Below are positions 1-12,696 of a DNA stretch of 64,000 nt, in pieces; position 1 is the stretch's first letter; every line of letters begins with the position of its first letter. A model generated the notes under the pieces. That model saw only the letters and a program-made list of their open reading frames with translations. It made no database searches and was not told the DNA's origin. The DNA is from Mauremys mutica. Taxonomy: Eukaryota > Chordata > Testudines > Geoemydidae. The DNA lies in assembly GCF_020497125.1 (NCBI RefSeq), contig NC_059075.1:27936003-28000002 (forward strand). The letters run 5' to 3'. Position numbers and translations under genes: made by a program.

Positions 1-86
1 AACTATACAAACAGAGTAAAAACCAGTCCCTGCCTCCTTGCAAGAAGTCGACAATCTAAATAGGCAAGACAAACCAAATCAACAGA
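1..86 (+). repeat. Ancient SINE/LINE tail fragment (MIR/L3-like)
   Basis: The run tatacaaacagagtaaaaa followed by cagtccctgcc and caatctaaatagg matches the same family seen near 16.95, 54.05 and 62.24 kb in this window. Truncated by the window edge. Family name is from recollection. Confidence 0.5.
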
Positions 87-3000
87 CATATAGGTGCTCA
101 GAAACTCTCAGGGCCTTTCCAATGACAAGAAAATGAGGAAACAAATCTGTAAATAATTTGGGGGCCTTGTCAGGAACGGGCTTAAATGGATTGCGTAGTG
201 GCTCACAAGATTCCTGTATAATTTGGGAACCATCATGCACCTTGTTACCTTTCATTACGGTACACTGAATGCTCTTTTTTTTTAACAATTACTTTTCCAT
301 CTTTAATGACATGTTTTTTAATTTAAAAAAAGAGAGCTAGTTTATTTCTTTAAGAATAACTTCAGTGCAAATTTCATTTAAAATGGCAACACCTGGAGAA
401 AATCAACATCACATGACTTGTAAGCACTTCTAAACAGGAAATACTCCATTTATTTTTTTAGCTGTGTTTGTGTAATAAAGTTTAGCATCCAAGTGTGAGC
501 AACACATTTTCTTGTTTTATTAAACAGCATGAAAGGATTTATTACTCCTCCACTGAATGTACTTCTGGCACTAAATGGAGCTGGATAATAATTGTCAGGC
601 TCTGAGTTTAACATTATGAGAACACCTTTGGTGGAGTTCAGAGTTTAGTGGGTAATGAAAAATGCACCTAGATGGGGAGGCTTCCTTTGAGACTTTGCTC
701 GGTGAGTATAATCTCAGGTATTGCTGCTTAATAAATTGGATTCTTTTTTAAACAAAGGGGGGATGAATGTGGTGTAATTTCGAAGATGGTTCTTTTTCTT
801 GTCGTCCTCCATCTATGTTAAGTTGCTTAAAAAGGAGTTGTACATTTAGTGAATACTGACTTTTCTTCCTTTAGCAATAGGTGGGGCTGTCAAGATTCCC
901 TGAAACAGGAGTGTCCCATATTTGGGGCATTTCTCCCACTCACCCACCTGTAATCTCTCTCAACTGCACTAGCTCTCCCTGCTCTTGCACTAACTGCTAC
1001 TACCTATTCCTCTCTTCTCCCCCACCTTCTGAAACCCAGGGCCGGAGTGCCAATTAAGGGAGTGTTCCTTTCTCTCAACCAGCACATGACCCCCGTGTGG
1101 ATCAGGGCAGAGCAGGGAGCACTCATGACTAACCTGACTGAGGAAAAGGGGTGGCATGTCACTTTGCAGGTGTACAGCAATCCAGACCACCAGCAGAACT
1201 GGAGAGAGGTTTGGAATAGGGAGAGAGTCCAAAAAAAATGATGTAAAGGGGGTGAAACAGAAGGTACAAACGTGGAGGGCTCAGTTCTCTATTTCCCTGG
1301 ACCTTGGGTAGTCAACTGCACCAGTGCAAAGTGAGCGTACAATGAGAATGGCAGTTTTACATTCATTTTGCAGTGGCACACATGACTACACCAGGTGCAG
1401 GGCAAGGGAGAATCAGGCCCCATATATCCCTGCAGTTTGGTACTGGGAAATTCTCCCTGATGTCTCTCTGGAATTTGGCAGTTCTGAATATAGGATTAGT
1501 TTTCCCTAGAGAGGGGGCTGGCAGCGTATGAGCTAGGGGTTTCGAGTTAACTGCAGGAGTGGGGAAATGCTTCACACCTTCACGAAATTAAGGTTTCTAA
1601 GTTGTGAAAAAGCCCTTCATTAAATGTGTTCAGATGTGAAAGATTCTAGGGTTTGAATGTATTCAGCTTGTCTTCTGCACTCCTCAGTTTGTAGGATCCC
1701 CAGCTAGACTCCCCCCCAAAATATTTGATTGCCTGGAGCAGTGCTGATTCATGCTCCTCTCTAATTTACAGAGACGCTGGAAAGATGCATTGATCAGAAA
1801 GTTCCCTTACCCTTTTTTCTTACCTTACAGTTATTTGTAAATGACTAACCCATTTCATAAGCTGGCAACCATGTCTCTTAAAGCAATTAGTACATCCCTA
1901 TGGGACTGTATTAATATAATGAATAATGTACTGCACTTAAATGTTGGCAAAGATCATTCAAAGCAACTTGAGAGCAGGTCCACTGATATATATTCCAACC
2001 AACAGAGGGCAGTGGTGCTCATAACTAAGGCAATTCATTTTTAAGGGATGTTCTGAGCATCCTCAGATTATCCTTGCGATCACTTCATTAGGGTCTGGCT
2101 GGACTTGGATGGCATGGTGTTAGGAAGCAGGACTGACAAATTTGGCATTCTGCAATGGGAATGTTATCTGCATAACCCATGAGGCCTGCATCTGTACTGG
2201 TGAATTTTTGCTGGATTAGGCTGTTTTTTTGATGTGCACTCTGAATATTAATCATTAACAATTTAGAAAGTATTAATAAAGGTGGGACTTCTGTGCTATA
2301 AGCTGATCTGTAAAGATCCATAGATTTTTTATTTAGTTTTATTTTTTTAAGGCTAGAAGGGGACAGCATGATCTAATTTGATCTCCTGCCTAACATTAAC
2401 ATAAACCACAGATTGTCCTCACCATTCTTGGGGCTCTGTAGAAGCAGAGAGGTCTATCCATTCAGAGCAGCGTACAGGATCAGAGCCTAAAAAGGGGGCC
2501 TGACAATGAATGTTATTGGGAAGATTGGCCAGGACTTCTGTTCTTCCTGCCTCAATCGCAAGAGCAAAAGGGACATTCAATGAAATTGAAAGGTGGCAAA
2601 TTCAAATTGTCGGACTAACCTGTAGCAAGCATTATGTGCAGGATAAGAGTATGCAGGGTTGTGCCCATGATGACTATATAATGCTGCTTTACCTTTATTA
2701 GAAAGCCCCTTATGTCAATCAACCCATTATGTCCAGCCATTGAGTGGCCACTGAGGATAAGTTTCAATGTACTTGTCTTTACAAGGGAAAAAATGGTAAT
2801 GAAAACACAGGCAAATGTCTGGCTTTGGGCCCTTACCCGTTCAGTTTACTTATTTATTTTAATTTTATATTTTAAGAATCGGCTCTGCCAAAGATATTCC
2901 CTAGAGCAAGAGAGCTGGAATTCTGCTGTTATTTATAATGCTTAAAGAGGCAGTGCCAGGTAGATTAGGCCCAAAAAACTTAGGTGTTGTGTGGTTTTTT

Positions 3001-3200
3001 TTGTTTTTGTTTGTTTACACTTTTCATTAAAAAAAAAACTAGTGTTAATAGAAATGTTTTCAGAACCATTTATTTCAGGGACATTGGTTCTTTGACATGG
3101 ATTTAAATATTCCCCTATGTTTGCAACCCTAGCATTGTGTTAATGCATGAGAATGCAAAGGTGAAACAGACTAGAAATTGGTTTAGTCTATCCACATTGT
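87..3200. other. No gene recognised; AT-rich intergenic DNA
   Basis: Open frames are short (under 95 codons) and show no recognisable domain. No clear repeat boundaries were seen apart from short A/T runs such as near 3000-3035. Confidence 0.6.
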
Positions 3201-3432
3201 CTAAGGACTTGTCTACACTGGCAATTTACAGCGCTGCAACTTTCTCGCTCAGGGGTATGACACCCCTCCCCCGCCCCCAAGCACAGCAAGTTTCAGCGCT
3301 GTAAAGCTCCAGTATAGACAGTGCACCAGCGCTGGGAGAGCTCTCTCCCAGCACTCTGCCATGACTACACAAGCCACGTTAAAGCACTGCCACGGCAGCA
3401 CTCTAGCATTGCCAGTGTAGACAAGCCCTTAG
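3201..3432. mobile_element. MITE with 24-bp terminal inverted repeats
   Basis: The ends CTAAGGACTTGTCTACACTG... and ...CAGTGTAGACAAGCCCTTAG are inverted copies, 23 of 24 bases matching. The inside has repeated agcgctg motifs. Related ends recur near 3.8, 43.65, 51.04 and 52.12 kb. No clear target duplication outside the TIRs. Non-autonomous; superfamily not settled. Confidence 0.8.
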
Positions 3433-3515
3433 CTGAAGGAAATGCAAAAAAAAGCCAACAAAATATAATGTCAAGTAAGATAACTCTATAAATCTGTTTC
3501 AGTTCTAACAATCTA

Positions 3516-3644
3516 AGGCCCTGATCCTGCAAACTCTGACTCACACAGTTAACTTTATTACCCTGAGTAATCCTGCTGGAATCGATGAAACACTCACTGT
3601 AGTAAAGTTAAGCATGTGCATAAGTGTTTGCAAGACTGGAGCCC
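3516..3644. mobile_element. Short MITE of the gggcctgatcctg family
   Basis: Starts ggccctgatcctgcaaa and ends tttgcaagactggagccc, imperfect inverted ends. Other members lie near 21.8, 28.6, 31.1, 49.1, 49.5 and 54.5 kb. Confidence 0.5.
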
Positions 3645-3798
3645 AAGATGATATTAGCAATACACAGCATTACCTCAATTCTACCAATAGTGGAGAAAGA
3701 GGGTATTGAATAAGCCTGGATAAATGAGACTTGAGAGAATGTCCAACGTAATAAACAGATGTTGGGGCACATAACCATGCTCTGGGTAACAAAGTTCT

Positions 3799-3967
3799 AG
3801 CTCATGTCTACGCTGTGGAAATTTTCTAATTTTAAAATGGTTTCAGCAAAAATAGATCAGGTCACCTTAAACTACAAACCTGGATTTATGCTATGCCTCT
3901 AACTAGTTTTAAAATCAGTTTAGTAAATTTTTGAACCAGTTTTAAAACTAATGTAGACAGGCCCTTA
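3799..3967. mobile_element. Degenerate MITE, relative of the 3201 element
   Basis: Left end agctcatgtctacgctg and right end gtagacaggccctta match the terminal motif of the 3201-3432 element; the interior is AT-rich and unrelated. Confidence 0.5.
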
Positions 3968-4937
3968 AATCAATAAGGTTGTACAGTATATGATTTTAAC
4001 CTTAACGAGTCCCTTTGAACTGTGATATCCAAGATTAAAATGAGAACCCATCAAATCAAATGTAGGAAAGAAGAAAGGCAATCTACTGAGTGCTTGTCAT
4101 TAGAACTTGGCGATTGATCATTTATTTGATGTGTGTATATAAGAACTGGACATTAAAATGTTCTTGAGATCATTGTTTATTAGGTGGCTTTGGTTAATGT
4201 TTTGTGGTATCAATCTGAATGTAGCACAGCTGCTTTGTGACATCATCAGGCTTTTTTAAAGCTGCTTTGCAATTGGTTAATCACCCCCTCATAACACAGG
4301 CCTCTGCTGAGCAGGAAATAGGATTGCTGCAGCTGTTGGCCATGGAGGCTTTGCAAATTTTTGTGTCACAGCACTTAGAGGGCTTAATAATCCTGACCCA
4401 AGACAGATCATAAATGTGTCCTTAGATCGCAGATGCTGGGTTCATTGGTCCAGGGCATCGTGCTTTCATTTGGCTAAGAGACGATTCTCTTTGAGTACTA
4501 TAATTGCACTGTATGAGGTGCTTGTCCTTTGGAAACGTTGTATCTGGAAGTAGAGCTGATGTTTTATATTTAGAGTCACTCTGCCTTTGGTAATAGGCTT
4601 ATATTGTATGATGCCAATGCTTACTTAGGGTGACCAGACAGCCCAGAATACCAAGGTTGTCCCAATCTGGAGGGACAATCCTGGTGCCCTAGCTGGTACT
4701 GGTGAAACTGAAGGTGTGCTATAAGAGTAAAAAACTCACTGTTTTCACCAAGCCTCCACACCAAAAATCCAAAGATTTGGCATTTTCACCTCATTTTAAT
4801 ACATTGGACATTGTCTCATGTCTGAGGCCCCAAGTCAGCAAAGCACTTCCGCGTGATCTCTATCCTGCAAGCTTAAGTGCTCTGTTGAATCAGGGCTGGG
4901 TTGGGGAGAGGGATCGTGAGGTACAACATGATCTAGA
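3968..4937. other. Mostly unique DNA; possible conserved non-coding block at 4190-4400
   Basis: The block at 4190-4400 has no repeat signature and is rich in factor-like motifs (gacatcatc, ttgcaattggttaatc, tttgcaaat). A fragment beginning agggtgaccagac near 4627 matches the end of the hAT MITE at 37467. No ORF of interest. Confidence 0.35.
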
Positions 4938-5205
4938 GCAGTGGCTTTTAGTCCAGGGATCATGACCCCCCTCCTTCGGGGGGGTTCACAAAAGGCAATG
5001 GGGGGGGGTTGTGAAGCATTGAAAATGTTATCAGAATCTAAAGCAAAGAAACTTTTGCTCTCCCTACTCCCCTCACAGCCTTACTCTTCAAGGTCAAGTA
5101 TTCTGTCAACCTCTGGAAATACGCACGTATATTCTGTAGGCTTCTCATTGGTACATTTACTCTTAGGTAGGGGGGTTGTGATTTTTTTTTTAAAGCTCAA
5201 ATAAG
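4938..5205. mobile_element. Fragmentary hAT-like MITE
   Basis: cagtggcttttagtccagggatcatgacc near 4939 is a worn version of the left end of the elements at 17533 and 60692 (cag-gg-ttctcaaac...gacccc). The right end is not recognisable, so the boundary is approximate. Confidence 0.4.
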
Positions 5206-5948
5206 GGACCACCAACCTGAAATGGTTGGGCGTTAGCAATGTCCAACTTCTAATCCTGCCTCAGGTAATGACTGGGTAAGTGGTTTCACCTCTCTGAAAG
5301 CTGAGGTGCAAAGGGCCAACAGCTGCTATTCCAGCCCAGAGGTTGCAATAGCAGCTCCAGAAGGCTTAGACTGCAGCCCTGTGCCTTGTCTGCAAATTGA
5401 AGGGATTAATTACATCCCACTCCTACTTGCTGCTCTCAGAAAAGCCAGTTACTTGGGTTCTGTGCAGGGTAAATTTCTCTCTTTATCCTGACTGCACAAA
5501 GGAAAAGAGCCTGTTATTTTTGTTTTGTTTTTTTTAAATTGTGCTGGTCAAAGAGGCAGGCTTTAAATATTTGTGTAGGCTGCTTGGCAACAAATTGCAT
5601 GTGATCTTTGTAAAAACAATGAGTTCTCATGGAATTTACATTTCATTTTAACAGGCTGCTAATGGCCACTGATCAATGCTCAATGGCTGTTTTGTCAGAA
5701 GAAATGTGCAGTGAGAGACATGTCATATTGTGCTTTGTTAGTGGCTTCTTCAATCTCTGGACAAAACTGAAATGTCAGAAGTTGAAGACCAGGATTGAAT
5801 AAAGCTTGCGCATTTTAAAATACAATATTCTCTTCTGTGAAAGACTTGACACTGTGTGCTTACAAATTTAGGGTCATTATGAGGAGTGTTTTCTCCCATA
5901 ATCCAGTGTATGTTTCAGGTATTTTGTATGCATTGTTTCTTTTACATT
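5206..5948. other. No gene recognised
   Basis: AT-rich sequence without recognisable repeat or coding pattern. A short T-rich run lies near 5519-5538. Confidence 0.5.
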
Positions 5949-6425
5949 CATAAGAACATAATAGCCATACCGGGTCAGACCAAAGGTCCATCTAGCCCAG
6001 TATCCTGTCTACCGACAGTGGCCAATGCCAGGTGCCCCAGAGTGAATGAACCTAACAGGCAATGAGCAAGTGATCTCTCTCCTGCCATCCATCTCCATCC
6101 TCTGACAAACAGATGCCAGGGATACCATTCCTTACCCATCCTGGCTAATAGCCATTTATGGACTTAACCACCATGAATTTATCCAGTTCTCTTTTAAACG
6201 CTGTTATAATCCTAGCCTTCACAACCTCCTCAGGTAAGGAGTTCCACAAGTTGACTGTGCGCTGTGTGAAGAAGAACTTCCTTTTATTTGTTTTAAACCT
6301 GCTGCCTATTAATTTCATTTGGTGACCCCTAGTTCTTGTATTATGAGAATAAGTAAATAACTTTTCCTTATCCACTTTCTCCACACCACTCCAGAGAAAT
6401 GAGTTGCTCTTAATGTTTTTCATTC
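5949..6425 (-). mobile_element. CR1 LINE, 3' portion
   Basis: cataagaacataatagccatac followed by gggtcagaccaaaggtccatctagcccag is the typical antisense start of a CR1 3' region. On the minus strand an open stretch (6145-6423) carries CR1 ORF2 C-terminal wording such as [14 protein letters not shown]. Truncated at its 5' end, as is normal for CR1. Confidence 0.85.
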
Positions 6426-6474
6426 AAATAAGATCTAGTTATTTGTTGTTAAAGCCACTGTTTTTTCTCAAATG

Positions 6475-6862
6475 CTGTGGTTCTTATCCTTTTTCCACAC
6501 TGGGATCCTCTTCTCATTCAGCTGGGATCTAGCAGGCAGCTCCCCTCTGATTCAGCAATATGGGAAGGGCAGGGGAGAGGGTGGGGGAGGTCACAGTTCC
6601 AAGTGTTCAAAAATCATGAGTGAAGACCCTAAAAAAAAGATAATGATTTAAAAAAATATTTGGCTTATTTTCCCCACCTTCTGGTTTTGTAGCCTCTAGG
6701 GTGCACCAAGTCTTGTTTTCTATCTATCCTTCCTCTGCGCACCCCCCACCCCCCGAGGGCTAGAAATATACATTTTTAAAAATTGAAAACAGACATTATC
6801 ATGACTCCTGTAGCTGGGGCTTTGAGAAAACATCAAATATAGCAACCCTCATGATGGAATTC
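6475..6862. repeat. Unclassified dispersed repeat
   Basis: ccaagtgttcaaaaatcatga near 6600 is the inverted counterpart of tcatgatttttcaatacttgg near 17945, so both stretches belong to one dispersed family. Ends not resolved. Confidence 0.35.
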
Positions 6863-6878
6863 TGAGAAGTGACTACAC

Positions 6879-7180
6879 CAGGAATAGGCAACCTATGTCA
6901 CACAGGCACGCGATCTGATTTTCAGTGGCACTCACACTGCCCGGGTCCTGGCCACCGGTCCGGGAGGGGGGCTCTGCATTTTAATTTAATTTTAAATTAA
7001 GCTTCTTAAACATTTTAAAAACCTTATTTACTTTACTTACAGCAATAGTTTAGTTATATATTATAGACTTACAGAAAGAGACCTTCTAAACATTAAAATG
7101 TATTACTGGCACACGGAACCTTAAATTAGAGTGAATAAATGAAGACTCGGCACACCACTTCTGAAAGGTTGCCAACCCTG
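6879..7180 (-). mobile_element. hAT MITE, 302 bp, with exact 8-bp TSD
   Basis: gactacac occurs at 6871-6878 and again at 7181-7188, directly flanking an element that starts caggaataggcaacc and ends gttgccaaccctg. It is the reverse-oriented sibling of 23461-23772 and 39964-40916 (shared block cactctaatttaaggttt / complement). Confidence 0.9.
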
Positions 7181-7497
7181 GACTACACTGTCGTTGTGAC
7201 CTCCTGACCTGGAGGTCATGACCCCCATCAACCAATGCTAATTGAATATAGTAGGATTAAGTAAATACTGTACACAGTGGATTCTAAAGGGAGTATGGAG
7301 AAGAGTTACACGAAGGTGCAGCTGGTATGTTTTAAATTTGCTTAAATAAAGAATCCATTTAGTGACTACTACTTTAGTCAAAATCCAACAGTAACTTTGA
7401 ATTTGCAGAGGTAATAATAATTGGCTCTTATGTAGCACATTCCATCCTGAGGACACGTTAGTTTATTAAGCTTCACAATACCTCAGTCAAGTAGCTA

Positions 7498-7565
7498 TCA
7501 TAGACTCGTAGGATTGGAAAGGACCTTGAGAGGTCTTCTAGTCCAATCCCTGCACTTAAGGCAGT
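7498..7565 (-). mobile_element. CR1 LINE 3'-end fragment
   Basis: tcatagactcgtaggattgg followed by aaggaccttgagaggtcttc and tagtccaatccctgc is the antisense CR1 tail. Confidence 0.75.
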
Positions 7566-7587
7566 ATGGTAAGCAGTAATACCTTAT

Positions 7588-7725
7588 TGTGTAATGGGGG
7601 AAACTTGAGTTCAGAGAAGATAAGTGACTTACCTGTGATCAAATACTTTTTTTTTTTTAAAGCTAGGACTAGAATTCAGACCTTCTGAATCCCAGTCCAG
7701 TGCTCTATGGTAGATCAGTGTCTCC
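7588..7725 (-). mobile_element. MIR SINE fragment
   Basis: aatgggggaaacttgagttc, agaagataagtgacttacctg and ctgaatcccagtccagtgctct follow the complement of the MIR core and tRNA-derived half. Confidence 0.65.
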
Positions 7726-7788
7726 TTCCCATAGGCTACTATATATTGCAAAATATTTTCTTCAAAACATACCTGAAGATGCAGAGGG

Positions 7789-7848
7789 AGGCACATATGG
7801 CAGTTAGGTGCCTAATTCCCATTGGAAGTTAAACTGCCATATGTGCCT
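7789..7848. repeat. Perfect 17-bp inverted repeat with 26-nt loop
   Basis: aggcacatatggcagtt (7789-7805) pairs exactly with aactgccatatgtgcct (7832-7848). May be a MITE relic; the loop contains taggtgcctaattccc, a motif of turtle MITEs. Confidence 0.7.
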
Positions 7849-7860
7849 TTGAAAATCTCC

Positions 7861-8940
7861 CCACGCTGTATAGATACAGTTATAATATACTGATAAAAGA
7901 CACACTCTAGTAATTTTGAGGAAATTCTACGGCTTGTGTTATACCTCAGACTAGATGATCACAGTGGTGCTGAATCTATGAATATGTATGACTTCACTGA
8001 AGTTATATCAAAGTTGAATCTGGACCAATAACCAGGACCAGCTGAAACAATGTTTACCATGACTTCTACACTGCCACCTACATTAGCTGCAAAGTCATGG
8101 TTAACATCATGTTAATACGACCCCTCAAGATCATGCGCTAAAATGACTTGGCTTTCTAGTGAAAAGCCGTTTAAAAGCAAAATTCTCCATTAACTAGTTA
8201 GTTCTGTCTGAGGAGCAACTGCAAGATTTGTTTCCAGTTCTTTCTCCTTTAAAAAAAAATTATTTGACACTGGTTTCCGGAAGAAAAGCTAAATTAAATA
8301 CTGACTGAAATATAAGTATGGCTTGAAAATGCCTAACTCTGAAGGATATGGCGTCATTTCACAGTATATCTTATGCTACAGAATCCCAATTTAGCAATAT
8401 AGGTGTCAGAGTCCATCAGCTTTCACCTCTAACGTTCCTCACAAGACAGCACTGTCATCCGATAACGGGCACCTCCCACAGCCATATCCGCATATATCAT
8501 TGTTACAGGAACAGTTAATATTATGGTAATGGAAGAAGGAAGGAATTTTTCCTTACTCTTTTGCTCTTAAATGAGTTGTTTTGACATTGGATGCAGAGTT
8601 GATCCCATATCTTGAAACAGAAATAACAAACAGAGAGGTTTAGTTACCTCTGAAGTGAGATGAATGACAGGCAGTTTGGAGAATATTTTACATTTCCAGT
8701 GTTACAGAGGTCAGGCAGTTTAACAGGAACCTTCTTGTTTATTTGCATACAATGCTGTAGCACGCCAGTGCATGTTGCTGTATTACAATGAAGTGCCAAG
8801 CATAAATTACACACAACCTCCTTTCCTGCAGTCTATTACTAAAATATACTGTGTTTTCCATGACACAATATTGTTTCAGGGCTCATAGATTTTGTTTCAA
8901 ACTGAATAAATGAAGAAATAGCACAAAACTGCAAGAAAAA
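7861..8940. other. No gene recognised
   Basis: AT-rich unique-looking sequence, no ORF over 60 codons on either strand. Confidence 0.5.
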
Positions 8941-8944
8941 AAAA

Positions 8945-9035
8945 GATTAGATTCGTAAAGCCCTTTGAGATCTACTGATGAAAAGCGCTATATGTGCTAT
9001 ATATGAACTAGAGATTATTATTATTATTATTATTA
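8945..9035 (+). repeat. MIR-like 3' tail ending in (ATT)n
   Basis: taaagccctttgagatctac then gatgaaaagcgctatatg leads into an (ATT)7 run at 9014-9035, the usual tail of this ancient SINE group. A similar piece lies at 26795-26860. Confidence 0.5.
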
Positions 9036-11169
9036 GAATAGCATGTGTGGTTACACTAAACAGGTTATAAATTGTAATCCCTATCCACCCTCATGGATGA
9101 GGTTGTAAGCTGTTCATGGAAGTCAGTAAGAAATACCCCATAAATGCATTGTGGGGCTTTTTCAGCTTCCATGGAAGCATCCAGTTTTGGTCAGTGTTGG
9201 AGATTGGACTGTTCCAGCAGAACAAGTCCTCTGATTTTATGAATGACAATGAAGTTAAATATCTGGCTTTGTTTAAAAGATGACTAGAAACAGTATTTTC
9301 CAATGATACAAGTATTTCAGAGGCCTACGTTACTGCTCTTCTCAGAAATATGAACCATAGCGAATCAAAAATATCTTTTTAAAATCCCTACTATACGTTC
9401 TCTTTCCCACACCCCCACTTGTTTTCTATGTGTTGGTCACCCATTAGGCAGTCAAGGTTCTTTCACCTTCACACAGAGACAACATATAGCTGCTGCCAGT
9501 GGAGGGGCACTGTTTAAAGGTTCTGATGGTATGTAGCGAGGTGCAGGGCATATAAATTCTGGCAGAAATCTGGGGGGTGGGCACAGTCATGTGCACCCTT
9601 CCCCACCATGCATTGCCTCTGTTTCCTCAATTATTATGTCAGCCCTCTGTTTTCTGCTGAGCGTGGCTGTGCCCCTTCAAGTTAAGATCAAGCAGGATAG
9701 ATTAAGACATTGAAAATTACATGGTGGGAGCCAGTGGATGGGGAATTTAAATATCTCCTAGGAGACACCCAGCAACTCTCAAAATTGAGGCCTTATTTCC
9801 TATGCCTTTGTCATTTCTTGTGGCTTTTAGGGTAGCGGATAAGATATTATTCCTAAAAAAATATATTTTAAAATGGTCTCTCTTCCTTAAGCTTTGCAAC
9901 CTTTGTCCTATTCCTAATGCCTATGCCATTCTAGAACATAAAGAAATAGACTTGCGGGTCATCAGGTCAGCCAGTCACACACGAGTGACAACAAAAATCA
10001 GGCCAAAGTTTAAATAGGTAAGTAAAGCCATTGTGTGGATCTGGCCAACTGCAGCTACCGCTAACAGATCCACAGGAAAAAAGGGTAATGGGCAAAATCC
10101 TGAACTCTTTAGACAGTTTTTACTCAGTCCAACTCTTGAAGTCGGTGAGAGATTTTACCTAGGTAAAGGGTGCAGACTTCAGGATCTGGGCCAGTGAAAA
10201 CAACTCCAGGTATATAGTGTTCAAATAAGTTTATACAACTAGCACTTATTGCCTTCCCCCTGCCCTCAAGTAGCCTGAAAACTTCTGAGTATCAAAATAA
10301 ACTGCATCCATGCTAGAGCAGAACCTCTTCCTCCCCATCACCCAGTGCTCTAAATAACACACACCTTAATGTAAATCACACCCAAAAGAAGATGAACCCC
10401 AGAGAAAGAGCCAGCAGGAGAATGAATAATAGCTGTAAAAAACACAGCCCTTACTCTAAACTCCAAGTTTGTCACCCCAGTCACATTTATGCATAATATC
10501 TGCAGAAATACCACCTTGCCCACATACAAACCTGTTCAATAGGTCCTGTTCTCCAGGTACAGAATATTTCCATCCGAAAATACTCAGTCCTGCAGCTGTT
10601 GCTGCCCACATGGGAGTTTAGCATTTGCTGTTAAATTGCTTCAAACTGGCTGTGTCTTTGCAGCAGTCTAGGAAGACAGGCACAGTTTTATATATTCAGG
10701 GTGGCAGCAACTCCTGACACTTTTCTAGCAGTCCTGTAAAGAAACTGCCACATACCCATGACAAGCAGAGATCCATGGCAAACTCCATAAATGCTATCCA
10801 ATTGTTAACAAACTAACAATTTGCATAAATGTTACCACAGTGTGGTTCATCCACATTGCCCGAATGTTGAATTTCTGACCATAGGAGAAGGATGGTGGGA
10901 TGGTGGAGCGGAATGGGGTGGAGACTAGATTGCACAAAGGGTTTGTGCCTTTCTGCAGTATCATGTGGAGATGTGGGACAAAATATCATCCCGGGTGTAA
11001 CTCCATTAACTTCTAAACTAAGGCACAGATCAGGAGAGGCCTTCGCTGCATTCAAGACCTGATGGGTATCTGTACTCACACAGAAGTTCCCCTTCAAGGA
11101 TGTCATCATTGCATGTTGGGCTTTGGCAATAGGAGTATAACAGCCATCTCTCCTCACTTGGAAAGAAAG
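9036..11169. other. No gene recognised; one MITE-like remnant
   Basis: Around 10090-10195 gggcaaaatcctgaactc...cttcaggatctgggcc looks like inverted ends of the gggcctgat family. The rest has no recognisable features. Confidence 0.4.
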
Positions 11170-11508
11170 TCTTAAAACATTTTTATTTCATGGCTCGTGT
11201 CAGGAATGAGGACTCCTGTGTCTGCCCTGTCTCCGGACAGTCTATGAGCACAGCTGAGCCACAGCAGGGACATCTGATTGACCACCACTCCTGAATTGGC
11301 CACGGAAATCAGCAAGTGTTCTCTAAAGCCCAACAACAACTGATCTTTTACTCCTCCACACACATGCCCATAGCTGTGATTTCTCTGTGCCTTGTCCACT
11401 CCTAGGCTTGCTCCAGCCCTGCTCGGTTCCTTACTCTGGGTCTGACCCTTTGCTCTGGCTCCTGGTCCCTGACTCCAGCTCTGAACCCACTAGGCATGAT
11501 TGCCTGTC
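11170..11508. repeat. Possible Ty3/gypsy LTR-type sequence
   Basis: The stretch near 11400-11500 (gctcctggtccctgactccag, then ccactaggcatgat) resembles 15120-15430 inside the gypsy pol relic (gcctgactcctgctcc, then ccactaggcatgac). Shared pieces of one LTR family is the simplest reading. Ends not resolved. Confidence 0.35.
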
Positions 11509-12696
11509 TGTGACGTTGCACTCCATATGTTTTATGGAAATATGCTTATGAGTGTAAATATGATATAACTGGAATATGCTTTATGCAAAAGGTCTCTTGT
11601 AAGGTACCATAACAAAGGTTATAACCTACTGAATATATTCCTCCTATTTGTATGCATGTATCATTCTTGTATCTGAAACTAGAAATATGAAGTATAACGC
11701 TGAGGTCCTATTGTAATTATGCAAAGTGTGGGATATTAACGGTGGTTTAGAATCTTGATGGCTCCCATTGACTAGGACAATTGGTTGTAAATCGTTTATT
11801 TACCTGCAAGCCTTCCTGTGTATGTGTGGGCCAACCCAGGAAGAATGGAGACTAGGGGTCTTACAGTGACATGTACCCATGTCATCTGATAATGAAATCA
11901 TTCTTAAATCTGGTACTTTTCCATTTAGAAGGAGGGATGGGGACCCAGCGAGACAAAAGATTCCCGCCTTGTGCCAAACCTATAAAAGGAGGTGAGCAGG
12001 ACAAAGTGGGGCCAGTCATGAGAGAACCCCTGCTTACTACCTGAGAAGGCTGCTTGAACTAACAAGGAGTGTATGAGGGGAAAGGATTGGGCCCAGACTA
12101 AGAAGGAGTCTAGTCTGTGAAAGAAGCTTATTGAAACATCTCTGAGGGTGCAATATTACCTGTAATCAGTTTCTTAATGTATTGAGCTTAGACGTGTGTG
12201 CTTTTGCTTTATTTTGCTTAGTGACTGACTTTGTTCTGTCTGTTACTACTTGAAACCACTTAAATCCTACTTTTTATACTTAATAAAATCACTTTTCTTT
12301 ATTAATAAACCCAGAATAAGTGATTAATACCTGGGGGAACAAATAGCTGTGCATATCTATCAGTGATATAGAGAGTGAACAATTTATGAATTTATCCTGT
12401 ATAAGCTTTATACAGAGTAAAATAGATTTATTTGGGGTTTGGATCCCATTGGGAACTGGGTGTCTGGGTGCTCAAGATAGGTAACCTATTGAGCTGTTTT
12501 CAGTTAAGTCTGCAGCTTTGGCGGCGTGGACCAGACCTTGGGTCTGTGTTGCAGCAGGCTATTGTGTCTGGCTCAACAAGATAGGATTCTGGAAGTCCCA
12601 AACTGGCAGGGAAAATGGGCTCAGAGGTAACTTCAGCACATTTTCAGCACAATTTCCAACCCCTAGGTCTGATTACCCAGATCCTAGTTCATGACA
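11509..12696 (+). mobile_element. LTR with TATA box and poly(A) signals
   Basis: Runs from tgtgacgttgcactcc to ...agttcatgaca (TG...CA). Inside are a consensus TATA box (tataaaagg, 11981-11989) and AATAAA (12281-12286, again near 12303), in the order promoter then poly(A) expected of an LTR on the + strand. The sequence resembles a common turtle LTR as I recall it. No matching internal region or second LTR is adjacent, so it looks solo, inserted beside or into the gypsy relic that follows. The right end and TSD are uncertain. Confidence 0.7.
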
